Shown: positions 1-4,057 of the stretch, in pieces
Numbering within the stretch: position 1 is the stretch's first letter
How the letters are laid out: every line of letters begins with the position of its first letter
Source of the DNA: Candidatus Woesearchaeota archaeon
Lineage (GTDB): Archaea > Nanobdellota > Nanobdellia > SCGC-AAA011-G17 > UBA489
DNA length: 5,312 bases
Direction of reading: 5' to 3'
Assembly: GCA_030679025.1 (NCBI GenBank)
Contig: JAUXTV010000031.1
Coordinates: 1 to 5,312 of the forward strand
The notes under the pieces: model-generated
Seen by the model: only the letters and a program-made list of their open reading frames with translations
What the model was told of the DNA's origin: nothing
Database searches by the model: none
Program-made: the position numbers and the translations under genes

Positions 1-349
1 CCTGTAGTTCTAACTGATGCTTAACAAGAGCTATAAAAGCTAAATCATAGGGGCCTTCGAAAGAGGCAACCCAAGAAACCCTAGGATCTTTTACCAAATA
101 AGCTAGTATACTATTTCTTTTCTTTTCATCTATATTTTGGAGTTTTAAGTGGAGTTTGTAAAAAGAATATCCAAGTTTAGTAACATTGATAATCGTCACA
201 AATTGCTGAATGATGCCTTTCTCCACCATGTTATTTACTCTATACCTGACTGTAAGCGGAGCCATACCTATGCGCTTGCCTATTTGAGAGAAAGACATCC
301 TAGAGTCTTTATCTAGCTCATAGAGTATCTTTTTATCTTTTCTGTCCAT
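1..349 (-). CDS. Lrp/AsnC-family transcriptional regulator, C-terminus cut off by the window edge
   Basis: The minus-strand frame opens with ATG at 349-347 and stays open to base 1, giving 116 residues without a stop. Residues 1-47 read as the Lrp/AsnC winged helix-turn-helix: it starts MDRKDKKILYELDKDSRMS, continues with SFSQIGKRIGM, and has a recognition helix near residues 31-41 (PLTVRYRVNNM) followed by VEKGII. Residues about 55 onward match the RAM (ligand-binding and oligomerisation) domain, including the typical FEGPYDL segment. Family proteins are about 140-160 residues, so perhaps 30-40 are missing. Members bind DNA as dimers or octamers and often respond to amino acids; the ligand here cannot be read. 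The gene diverges from the membrane-protein gene at 464, sharing a 114-nt spacer, so self-regulation or control of that neighbour is possible. A TATA-like box lies about 25 nt before the ATG and no Shine-Dalgarno is visible, suggesting a leaderless mRNA. Confidence 0.9.
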   Translation of the reverse strand, partial: MDRKDKKILYELDKDSRMSFSQIGKRIGMAPLTVRYRVNNMVEKGIIQQFVTIINVTKLGYSFYKLHLKLQNIDEKKRNSILAYLVKDPRVSWVASFEGPYDLAFIALVKHQLELQ

Positions 350-366
350 AGTTAATAATTAGCCTA

Positions 367-381
367 ATAATATATAAATAT
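367..381 (-). promoter_or_regulatory. TATA box for the Lrp/AsnC gene, nearly symmetrical
   Basis: The A/T-only stretch around tatataaatattt is centred about 25 nt upstream of the minus-strand ATG at 349, the position expected of an archaeal TATA box for a leaderless transcript. Its near-palindromic form means it could also be read toward the plus strand, though a better-placed plus-strand box exists at 413-421. Confidence 0.5.
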
Positions 382-412
382 TTCGGTTAAAACTTAAGAT
401 AATCGTAAAAAC

Positions 413-454
413 TTTAATATAGTTTAGAACCTTCAAGATATTAACAATAAGGAG
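413..454 (+). promoter_or_regulatory. Promoter (TTTAATATA) and Shine-Dalgarno for the 160-residue membrane protein
   Basis: TTTAATATA at 413-421 resembles an archaeal TATA box and would place transcription start near 443. AAGGAG at 449-454 is a good Shine-Dalgarno sequence, 9 nt before the ATG at 464. It supports that start and shows this mRNA probably has a short leader, unlike most neighbouring genes. Confidence 0.5.
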
Positions 455-463
455 TAAAACAAC

Positions 464-946
464 ATGAAAACAAACAACCAACAAAAATGGAATCTTCGTA
501 ATTTTTGCGTAAGTGCTTTATTTATGGCCACAACCGGCTATTTCCTGTTTCCAGTTGTTCTAAAGGCAACAATAGGAGCAGCAAAATTAATTCAAGATTA
601 TCAAGAATATTGCCAAGAATATGAACAAAGACCTGAAGTTCAAGCACAAAGACAACTAGAAAGACAAAAAAGAGACTATGTTTTAGATGTTAAGGGTTTA
701 GAGTACCAAGCTCAATATTGTATAGATCATGCAATTCAACTGCGAATAGGAGGTTATAGTGAAGAAGAAGTAGGAAAATCTCTTTTACAAGCTAGACAGC
801 ACTATACAACTGCTCTAGAAATGAGTAAACAAAGTCCATTTGCACACCCCTCAAAAGTCGGAATACTAGAAAATGAGCTTAGATCTTTAGACAGGATTAT
901 TGAAAGTAAACCTCCTGGTCGAATACTAGATATTTTTTTTAAATAA
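464..946 (+). CDS. Uncharacterised single-pass membrane protein with a long helical, charged soluble domain
   Basis: I do not recognise a family for this 160-residue protein. A short polar N-terminus (MKTNNQQKWNLRN) is followed by a hydrophobic segment at about residues 13-40, long enough for one membrane span and ending near AAKLIQ. There is no lipobox-type cysteine, so an uncleaved anchor is more likely than a lipoprotein signal. Residues about 41-75 are rich in Q, E, R and K (QDYQEYCQEYEQRPE, then QRQLERQKRD), consistent with a helix or coiled coil. Residues 76-150 are also predominantly helical in character and could be a small helical-repeat fold, but this is a guess. The ATG is supported by AAGGAG 9 nt upstream. 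The gene is divergent from the Lrp/AsnC regulator and its stop lies 10 nt from the 3' end of the convergent tRNA-Thr. Function is unknown. Confidence 0.75.
   Translation: MKTNNQQKWNLRNFCVSALFMATTGYFLFPVVLKATIGAAKLIQDYQEYCQEYEQRPEVQAQRQLERQKRDYVLDVKGLEYQAQYCIDHAIQLRIGGYSEEEVGKSLLQARQHYTTALEMSKQSPFAHPSKVGILENELRSLDRIIESKPPGRILDIFFK
933..940 (+). terminator. Possible T-run terminator at the end of the membrane-protein gene
   Basis: Eight consecutive T residues lie in the last codons of the 464-946 gene (Phe-Phe-Lys-stop). Oligo-T runs on the non-template strand terminate archaeal RNA polymerase without a hairpin. The gene converges on tRNA-Thr at once, so a stop here makes sense. The T-run is also coding, which lowers certainty. 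Confidence 0.35.
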
Positions 947-956
947 AGTAATAGAA

Positions 957-1046
957 AGCCTCTGATGGGATTTGGACCCATGGCCTCTTCCTAGATGGCT
1001 TTTGAAGTTACCATGGAAGCGTTCTACCGGACTGAACTACAGAGGC
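957..1046 (-). tRNA. tRNA-Thr (GGU anticodon) with a 16-nt intron
   Basis: Read on the minus strand from 1046, the acceptor stem is GCCTCTG (1046-1040) with CAGAGGC (964-958), and the discriminator base is U73 (957), as is common in archaeal tRNA-Thr. The D arm is GTTC-AGTCCGGTA-GAAC, the anticodon stem CTTCC/GGAAG, and the T arm ATGGG-TCCAAAT-CCCAT. A 16-nt intron at 993-1008 (ACTTCAAAAGCCATCT) follows position 37. Removing it leaves a 7-nt loop ATGGTAA with anticodon GGT at 1012-1010 and a 74-nt tRNA. The intron forms a textbook bulge-helix-bulge: helix ATGG/CCAT, 3-nt bulges TAA and CTA on opposite strands, and a small CTT/AAG hairpin. CCA is not encoded. Oddities are C55 instead of the near-universal U55 and A rather than a pyrimidine at position 32. 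Confidence 0.93.
993..1008 (-). other. Archaeal bulge-helix-bulge intron in tRNA-Thr
   Basis: This 16-nt intron sits at the canonical 37/38 position. CCAT within it pairs with ATGG of the anticodon loop, leaving two 3-nt bulges, each cut after its second base by the archaeal tRNA-splicing endonuclease (known mechanism). It is among the shorter introns of this kind. Confidence 0.88.
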
Positions 1047-1073
1047 AAATAATGTTTAAGCTCAATTCTAAGT

Positions 1074-1083
1074 CTTTTAAAAC
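1074..1083 (-). promoter_or_regulatory. TATA-like box for tRNA-Thr
   Basis: On the minus strand AGTTTTAAAAG is centred about 33 nt upstream of the tRNA 5' end at 1046. That would give a short 5' leader of some 5-8 nt to be removed by RNase P. The purine-rich GCAAAG just upstream could serve as a BRE. Confidence 0.45.
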
Positions 1084-1149
1084 TTTGCATCTTTCTCCAA
1101 AAAAGAGTTCTTGTTGAGAAAACAGACACACCAAAAAGCTTATTAAGGA

Positions 1150-1188
1150 GTTATACTTATAGATTATACAATGATACATATAGGTGAT
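1150..1188 (+). promoter_or_regulatory. Promoter/operator region and Shine-Dalgarno of the vapBC operon
   Basis: AGGTGAT at 1182-1188 matches the archaeal anti-Shine-Dalgarno perfectly over seven bases and ends 4 nt before the ATG at 1193, fixing the start of the antitoxin. Upstream, TTATAC occurs twice 13 bp apart (1151-1156 and 1164-1169), with CTTATAG between them. One of these probably is the TATA box. Repeats this close to the promoter fit autorepression by the AbrB-fold antitoxin, which is known for VapB proteins but not shown here. Confidence 0.45.
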
Positions 1189-1192
1189 ATAA

Positions 1193-1408
1193 ATGATAGC
1201 AAAAACTAAACAATGGGGGAATTCATTAGCCTTGATTATTCCTAATGATAAAGTTAAAGAAATGAAGTTAAAACCAGGAGAAGAAATAAGCATTAATATT
1301 GAAAAAAAGTCAAATATCTTAAAAGAACTATTTGGGGCTATCAAATTCAATAAATCTACAGAACAATTGCTCAAAGAAGAAAGGAAGCTGGTGAGTAAGT
1401 GGGAATAA
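1193..1408 (+). CDS. vapB: VapB-like antitoxin with an AbrB/MazE swapped-hairpin DNA-binding domain
   Basis: This 71-residue protein opens MIAKTKQWGNSLALIIPND, the classic beginning of AbrB/SpoVT/MazE-type DNA-binding domains (K-x-W-GNS-x-x-x-x-IP). LKPGEEISINIEKK completes the swapped beta-hairpin by about residue 43. Residues 44-71 (from ILKELFGAIKF to the end KWE) form a charged C-terminal tail of the type that wraps around and blocks a VapC toxin. Family antitoxins usually run 70-90 residues, so the gene is full length. It precedes a PIN-domain gene and overlaps it by 10 nt, the standard type II arrangement, implying translational coupling. The pair is expected to bind and repress its own promoter. 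The Shine-Dalgarno AGGTGAT directly upstream confirms the start. Note that some archaeal PIN/AbrB pairs may not be toxic. Confidence 0.88.
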   Translation: MIAKTKQWGNSLALIIPNDKVKEMKLKPGEEISINIEKKSNILKELFGAIKFNKSTEQLLKEERKLVSKWE

Positions 1409-1770
1409 AATACTGTCTGGATACATATGCTTTAATGGAAATAGCACAGGCAAATCCTAAATTTACGTTTCTTTTTAAGGAGGAATTTGTTATTCCATCA
1501 ACTACGCTCGCTGAATTTTATAGTGTCATTCTAAGAAATAATGGGCAAGATGAAGCAAAAATGTGGGTCGAAAAATTATCCAGATGTACTAGTGGTGTCC
1601 CCTTGTCAATTATGGTAGAAGCACAAAGGTTTCGTTTTATAAATAAGCCTAGAAATATTTCTTTCTTTGATGGTGTTGGCTATTGTTATGCACAAGAAAA
1701 TAATCTATTATTTGTAACGGGTGACCGTGAATTCAAAGACTTAAAAGGAGTTAAACATATTACGAAATAA
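1399..1770 (+). CDS. vapC: VapC-like PIN-domain ribonuclease (toxin)
   Basis: A 123-residue PIN domain with all four expected acidic metal-binding residues: D8 in YCLDTYALME, E39 in TLAEFY, D91 in SFFDGVGYCYA, and D109 in VTGDREFKDL. VapC proteins use such a quartet to bind Mg2+ or Mn2+ and cut specific RNAs, often tRNA or rRNA; the target here is unknown. The start is GTG at 1399, overlapping the last codons of the antitoxin; GGAAG at 1383-1387 is a possible ribosome-binding site. No later in-frame ATG precedes D8, so GTG is needed to keep the first catalytic aspartate. Length is typical (120-140). The intact catalytic set and intact antitoxin suggest a working pair rather than a decayed one. 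A solitary-nuclease role is possible but less likely given the coupling. Confidence 0.9.
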   Translation: MGIKYCLDTYALMEIAQANPKFTFLFKEEFVIPSTTLAEFYSVILRNNGQDEAKMWVEKLSRCTSGVPLSIMVEAQRFRFINKPRNISFFDGVGYCYAQENNLLFVTGDREFKDLKGVKHITK

Positions 1771-1789
1771 GTATTTTAATTATCCAAAC

Positions 1790-2308
1790 ATGAAAAAAGA
1801 GTTCAAAAGAATCTATATTGTAGGTTGTTCTGGAAGCGGCAAAACTTCAGTAGCTCAAGAGCTTGCAGGAAAGTTACACATACCACGCTATGATCTTGAT
1901 GATATGTTTTGGAAGAAGAAATACACAGTCAAAAGAGATGAACAAACTTGTAGATCCATGCTCCAGAAGATTGCAAAAAAAGACCAATGGATTATAGAGG
2001 GAGTCTATGATCGATGGGTAGATCCAGCGTTCAAAAGAGCAACACTCGTTATCTGGCTAGATATTTCACCTTCAGTAATAACTTATCGTTTAATCAGAAG
2101 ATATCTTCAAAGAAAAAAAGAAAACAAAAAAGAACCTTGGAAAGATACAGCAACTCTTATCCGCTATGTATGGAAATATCAGAAAAAAGATCAGCCATCA
2201 GGATTTGGCAGTCATAAAAAGCTTATTGAGAAATATAAGGTAAGATATGAATATGTCACAGCAAATAAACAACTAAAAAGTTTGCTCATAAGAATTCTAG
2301 AAAAATAA
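1790..2308 (+). CDS. P-loop kinase of the FlaR/adenylate-kinase-like (AAA_17/18) group
   Basis: This 172-residue protein has a clear Walker A, GCSGSGKTS at residues 12-20, after an initial beta strand (RIYIV). YDLDDMFW (34-41) supplies the aspartates typical of the acceptor-binding site in this group. WIIEGVY (67-73) and the strand LVIWLD (86-91) follow, and residues 100-115 (RLIRRYLQRKKENKKE) form an arginine/lysine-rich lid-like region. The order matches proteins annotated as topology modulation protein FlaR or small-molecule (nucleotide or shikimate-like) kinases. The true substrate cannot be told from sequence. The gene starts 19 nt after vapC on the same strand and is probably co-transcribed, but there is no convincing Shine-Dalgarno before its ATG; an AAAGGAG at 1744-1750 is too far away. 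Whether it belongs functionally to the toxin-antitoxin pair is open. Confidence 0.82.
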   Translation: MKKEFKRIYIVGCSGSGKTSVAQELAGKLHIPRYDLDDMFWKKKYTVKRDEQTCRSMLQKIAKKDQWIIEGVYDRWVDPAFKRATLVIWLDISPSVITYRLIRRYLQRKKENKKEPWKDTATLIRYVWKYQKKDQPSGFGSHKKLIEKYKVRYEYVTANKQLKSLLIRILEK

Positions 2309-2316
2309 AAAAGAGA

Positions 2317-2346
2317 GTTGCAACAACTTTATAAACAACTGGTTGT
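2317..2346 (+). promoter_or_regulatory. TATA box framed by GTTG/CAAC repeats before the 64-residue orphan gene
   Basis: TTTATAAA at 2328-2335 is centred about 27 nt before the ATG at 2359, the right place for a leaderless archaeal mRNA. To its left is the perfect palindrome GTTGCAAC (2317-2324), and to its right the inverted repeat ACAAC-TG-GTTGT (2335-2346). AACAACT also occurs as a direct repeat at 2322-2328 and 2334-2340. This looks like a TATA box embedded in an operator; no regulator can be assigned. Confidence 0.55.
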
Positions 2347-2358
2347 CAATGCACACGC

Positions 2359-2553
2359 ATGAAAAAAATATGGTTAATACCTTATAGAGCCGTCTCTGGA
2401 ATGTATGAACTAGCAAGAAGAAGTTTTGAATATGTTTTTGACTGGGCAACAGAAGAACCATCTATCCCTTCAAATATGCACGAAAAATTATCTACTCAAG
2501 GTCAGAAGAATACCACACAGAAGCCAAAAGAGGATTTAGAGCATCGTCTTTAG
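2359..2553 (+). CDS. Small uncharacterised protein of 64 residues
   Basis: No family is recognised. The N-terminal 30 or so residues (MKKIWLIPYRAVSGMYELA, then RRSFEYVFDWA) have an aromatic, amphipathic character with several positive charges, and could form a helix that lies on a membrane or on a partner. The remainder from about residue 32 is polar and probably disordered (EEPSIPSNMHEKLSTQGQKN, then a K/E-rich end). Support for being a real gene comes from the well-placed TATA box at 2328-2335, about 27 nt before the ATG, with no Shine-Dalgarno, as in a leaderless transcript. Its stop codon overlaps that of zwf on the opposite strand by 4 nt. It lies 50 nt beyond the kinase stop and seems to have its own promoter, so it need not belong to the vapBC-kinase transcript. 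Confidence 0.6.
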   Translation: MKKIWLIPYRAVSGMYELARRSFEYVFDWATEEPSIPSNMHEKLSTQGQKNTTQKPKEDLEHRL

Positions 2554-3899
2554 GATTTTTGCTCAGGATCAGTGCCATCTGGATAAATCACAAAAGGAAT
2601 TTTATTTTTCAAGGCTTCAATCTGTTCAACAATTTTCCAGGCTGCTTGCACTTCATCAGATCTAGTAAACAGCATTTTCTCTCCTCGCAGGACATCGCCC
2701 AACAAAGTGGCATATTCATCGCTGGTATTGGGTCCAAAATGAGCTTTGGGAGAAAACAAAAGATTGACTGGTGCAAGTATGTTTGTGCCAGGTTTTCTAG
2801 TGTTCATGCGAAGACGAATATCTTGCTCTGGATAAACATCAATGATGAGTTGGTTCTCAGCTAATCGCTGTTCAGGATAAGGAGAAGCAGATAAGGGCTT
2901 AAAATGCACAATCAGTTGTCCATATTTTTTGGGAAGTTTCTTGCCTGTGCGAAGAATGATAGGTATATCTTTCCATCTTGGTAAGCTACAGGTCAAAACA
3001 AGTTTCGCAAACGTCGCTGTGTTAGTATAAGCTATCTTTGCTTGAATACATTCCTCTTTGTAGCTTTGATATTGTCCTAGTAAGTGCTGTTCTGCAGGAG
3101 CCACATGTAAATGAGTTAACACTTCTACTTTTGCAGTATGTAATGCTCCATTAGTTAGTGTTTTTGGTTGTTCCATCAAGAGCAAGGCAGTCATCTGGAG
3201 TAAATGATTTTGTATCATGTCTTTCAAGACACCAGCTTCAGCATAATATCCTAGTCTGTTGCCAACACCCAAAGACTCATCAACAGTAAGGGTAATATGA
3301 GAGACTAATGCTCTATGAAATAAAGTATCAATAACAGGATTGGTAAACTTCACTACTTGTAAATTTTGTACAGTTTCTTTTGCTAAGTAATGATCAATAC
3401 GAAAGATATTGTCTTCAGAAAAAACAGCATGAATGGCTTTGTCTAAGGCATCAGAAGAAGCTAAATCATGGCCAAAGGGTTTTTCAAATACTAGTCTAGT
3501 CCACCCGCCTGTATGTTTGTCCAGATGAGTGCGATGCAATGCTTGTACTATATTGGGAAATAAAGTATAGCTCGTTGCTAAGTAATAAATTCTATTGCTG
3601 CTCTGGGATTCATGTTCTTGCAGAAATGCTGGAAGTGTCTGTAAGCCAGAAGTTTGTCCAACATCATCTTGAAAATAAAAAATCTGTAAATCTTTAAGTA
3701 ATGCTTGGTCTGGAGATGATAAATCAGTAACTAAAGAGTGTCTATAGGCCTCATGCGTTAGAGGACGTCGTCCAATACCAATCAACAAAGATCCACGAGC
3801 TAATTTTTCTTCTCTGAGTAGAGTAGCGAAAGCAGGTAAGAGTTTTCTCTTGGTTAAGTCGCCAGTCCCGCCGAATAAGATTATGGTTGTGGGTTGCAT
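2550..3899 (-). CDS. zwf: Glucose-6-phosphate dehydrogenase (bacterial-type Zwf)
   Basis: The product oxidises glucose 6-phosphate with NADP+ (or NAD+) to 6-phosphogluconolactone, the first step of the oxidative pentose phosphate pathway, in the cytoplasm. The N-terminal Rossmann domain has GGTGDLTKRKL (10-20), the family's dinucleotide loop, and FEKPFG (138-143). The substrate and catalytic motif RIDHYLAKE is at 167-175 (D169, H170, K174), and the catalytic base histidine is H232 in DMIQNHLLQ. RTGKKLPKK in the C-terminal domain is also typical. At 449 residues it is shorter than the usual 480-510. The canonical FAN...W-NR stretch reads FTN...FHR here (about 185-196). The ATG at 3899 is 13 nt beyond the tRNA-Leu 3' end, with only a pyrimidine-rich spacer and no Shine-Dalgarno, so it is probably co-transcribed with the tRNA. 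The usual partners pgl and gnd are not in this window. Assignment is firm; activity is inferred from intact residues. Confidence 0.95.
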   Translation of the reverse strand: MQPTTIILFGGTGDLTKRKLLPAFATLLREEKLARGSLLIGIGRRPLTHEAYRHSLVTDLSSPDQALLKDLQIFYFQDDVGQTSGLQTLPAFLQEHESQSSNRIYYLATSYTLFPNIVQALHRTHLDKHTGGWTRLVFEKPFGHDLASSDALDKAIHAVFSEDNIFRIDHYLAKETVQNLQVVKFTNPVIDTLFHRALVSHITLTVDESLGVGNRLGYYAEAGVLKDMIQNHLLQMTALLLMEQPKTLTNGALHTAKVEVLTHLHVAPAEQHLLGQYQSYKEECIQAKIAYTNTATFAKLVLTCSLPRWKDIPIILRTGKKLPKKYGQLIVHFKPLSASPYPEQRLAENQLIIDVYPEQDIRLRMNTRKPGTNILAPVNLLFSPKAHFGPNTSDEYATLLGDVLRGEKMLFTRSDEVQAAWKIVEQIEALKNKIPFVIYPDGTDPEQKS

Positions 3900-3912
3900 A
3901 GGAAAAGGATAA
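3900..3912 (-). promoter_or_regulatory. 13-nt tRNA trailer that doubles as the zwf leader
   Basis: Between the tRNA-Leu discriminator base and the zwf ATG lies only TTATCCTTTTCCT. It has no Shine-Dalgarno, and the region about 25 nt before the ATG lies inside the tRNA with no TATA-like sequence. tRNA 3'-end cleavage by RNase Z would release a zwf mRNA with a 13-nt leader (inference). Confidence 0.5.
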
Positions 3913-4022
3913 TGCAGGGGACAGGATTTGAACCTGCGCAGGCACTAAGCCACAGGATTTCTTCTCCTAGTAATCAAAGAGACTTAAGTCCTGTCCGTTT
4001 GACCAGACTCCGGCACCCCTGC
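3913..4022 (-). tRNA. tRNA-Leu (UAA anticodon) with a 24-nt intron
   Basis: Read from 4022 on the minus strand, the acceptor stem is GCAGGGG/CCCCTGC with discriminator A73 at 3913, expected for leucine. The D arm pairs CCG with CGG around a GAGTCTGGTCAAA loop typical of archaeal tRNA-Leu. The anticodon stem is CAGGA/TCCTG. The long variable arm (GGC-TTAGT-GCC) marks a type II tRNA. The T arm is GCAGG-TTCAAAT-CCTGT. With the 24-nt intron at 3959-3982 removed, the loop is CTTAAGA with anticodon TAA at 3986-3984, and the mature tRNA is 86 nt before CCA addition. CCA is not encoded. The gene is followed 13 nt later by zwf and has its own TATA box upstream. Confidence 0.93.
3959..3982 (-). other. 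Intron in tRNA-Leu with a relaxed bulge-helix-bulge
   Basis: The 24-nt insert lies after position 37. The central helix has only three Watson-Crick pairs (CTT with AAG), followed either by an A-G mismatch or by a 4-nt bulge, then a CTC/GAG pairing with a 12-nt loop. The 3' bulge is AAA. This is a weaker splice motif than that of tRNA-Thr, so exact cut sites are inferred from the need to restore a 7-nt loop. Confidence 0.8.
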
Positions 4023-4045
4023 ATCTAAGAAATAGTCTAGTGGGC

Positions 4046-4056
4046 CTTTTATAAAG
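4046..4056 (-). promoter_or_regulatory. TATA box for tRNA-Leu and probably zwf
   Basis: CTTTATAAAAG on the minus strand is centred about 29 nt before the tRNA 5' end at 4022. It lies between the stop codon of the two-TM protein gene (4058) and the tRNA. It is the only good TATA-like box seen that could serve zwf as well. Confidence 0.65.
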
Positions 4057-4057
4057 A

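Noticed and set aside
861..930. Ten-base direct repeat GAATACTAGA (861-870 and 921-930)
   Set aside because: Both copies lie within one coding sequence, encode similar Ile-Leu-acidic stretches, and are 60 nt apart with no other shared flank; chance or codon reuse.
957..1046. Reading the tRNA at 957-1046 as tRNA-Trp (CCA) or tRNA-Met (CAT)
   Set aside because: Those triplets would fall within the anticodon stem. Only GGU sits at 34-36 with U33 and an intron that gives a perfect bulge-helix-bulge.
1171..1209. Short upstream frame (12 codons) overlapping the vapB start
   Set aside because: Its ATG has no ribosome-binding site at a usable distance, and the strong AGGTGAT lies inside it, positioned for vapB.
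1024..1374. 116-codon minus-strand frame
   Set aside because: It lies opposite vapB and runs into tRNA-Thr. Its translation is a low-complexity Ile/Leu/Phe/Ser mixture, and vapB on the other strand has a clear family motif and Shine-Dalgarno.
2014..2217. 67-codon plus-strand frame inside the kinase gene
   Set aside because: It is a +1/+2 shadow of the P-loop kinase with Lys/Ser-rich random composition and no start signals.
2559..2864. 101-codon plus-strand frame opposite the 3' end of zwf
   Set aside because: It is antisense to the conserved C-terminal domain of zwf and shows no recognisable domain.
3751..3945. 64-codon minus-strand frame across the zwf start and tRNA-Leu
   Set aside because: It overlaps the Rossmann motif of zwf in another frame and extends into the tRNA; not a real gene.
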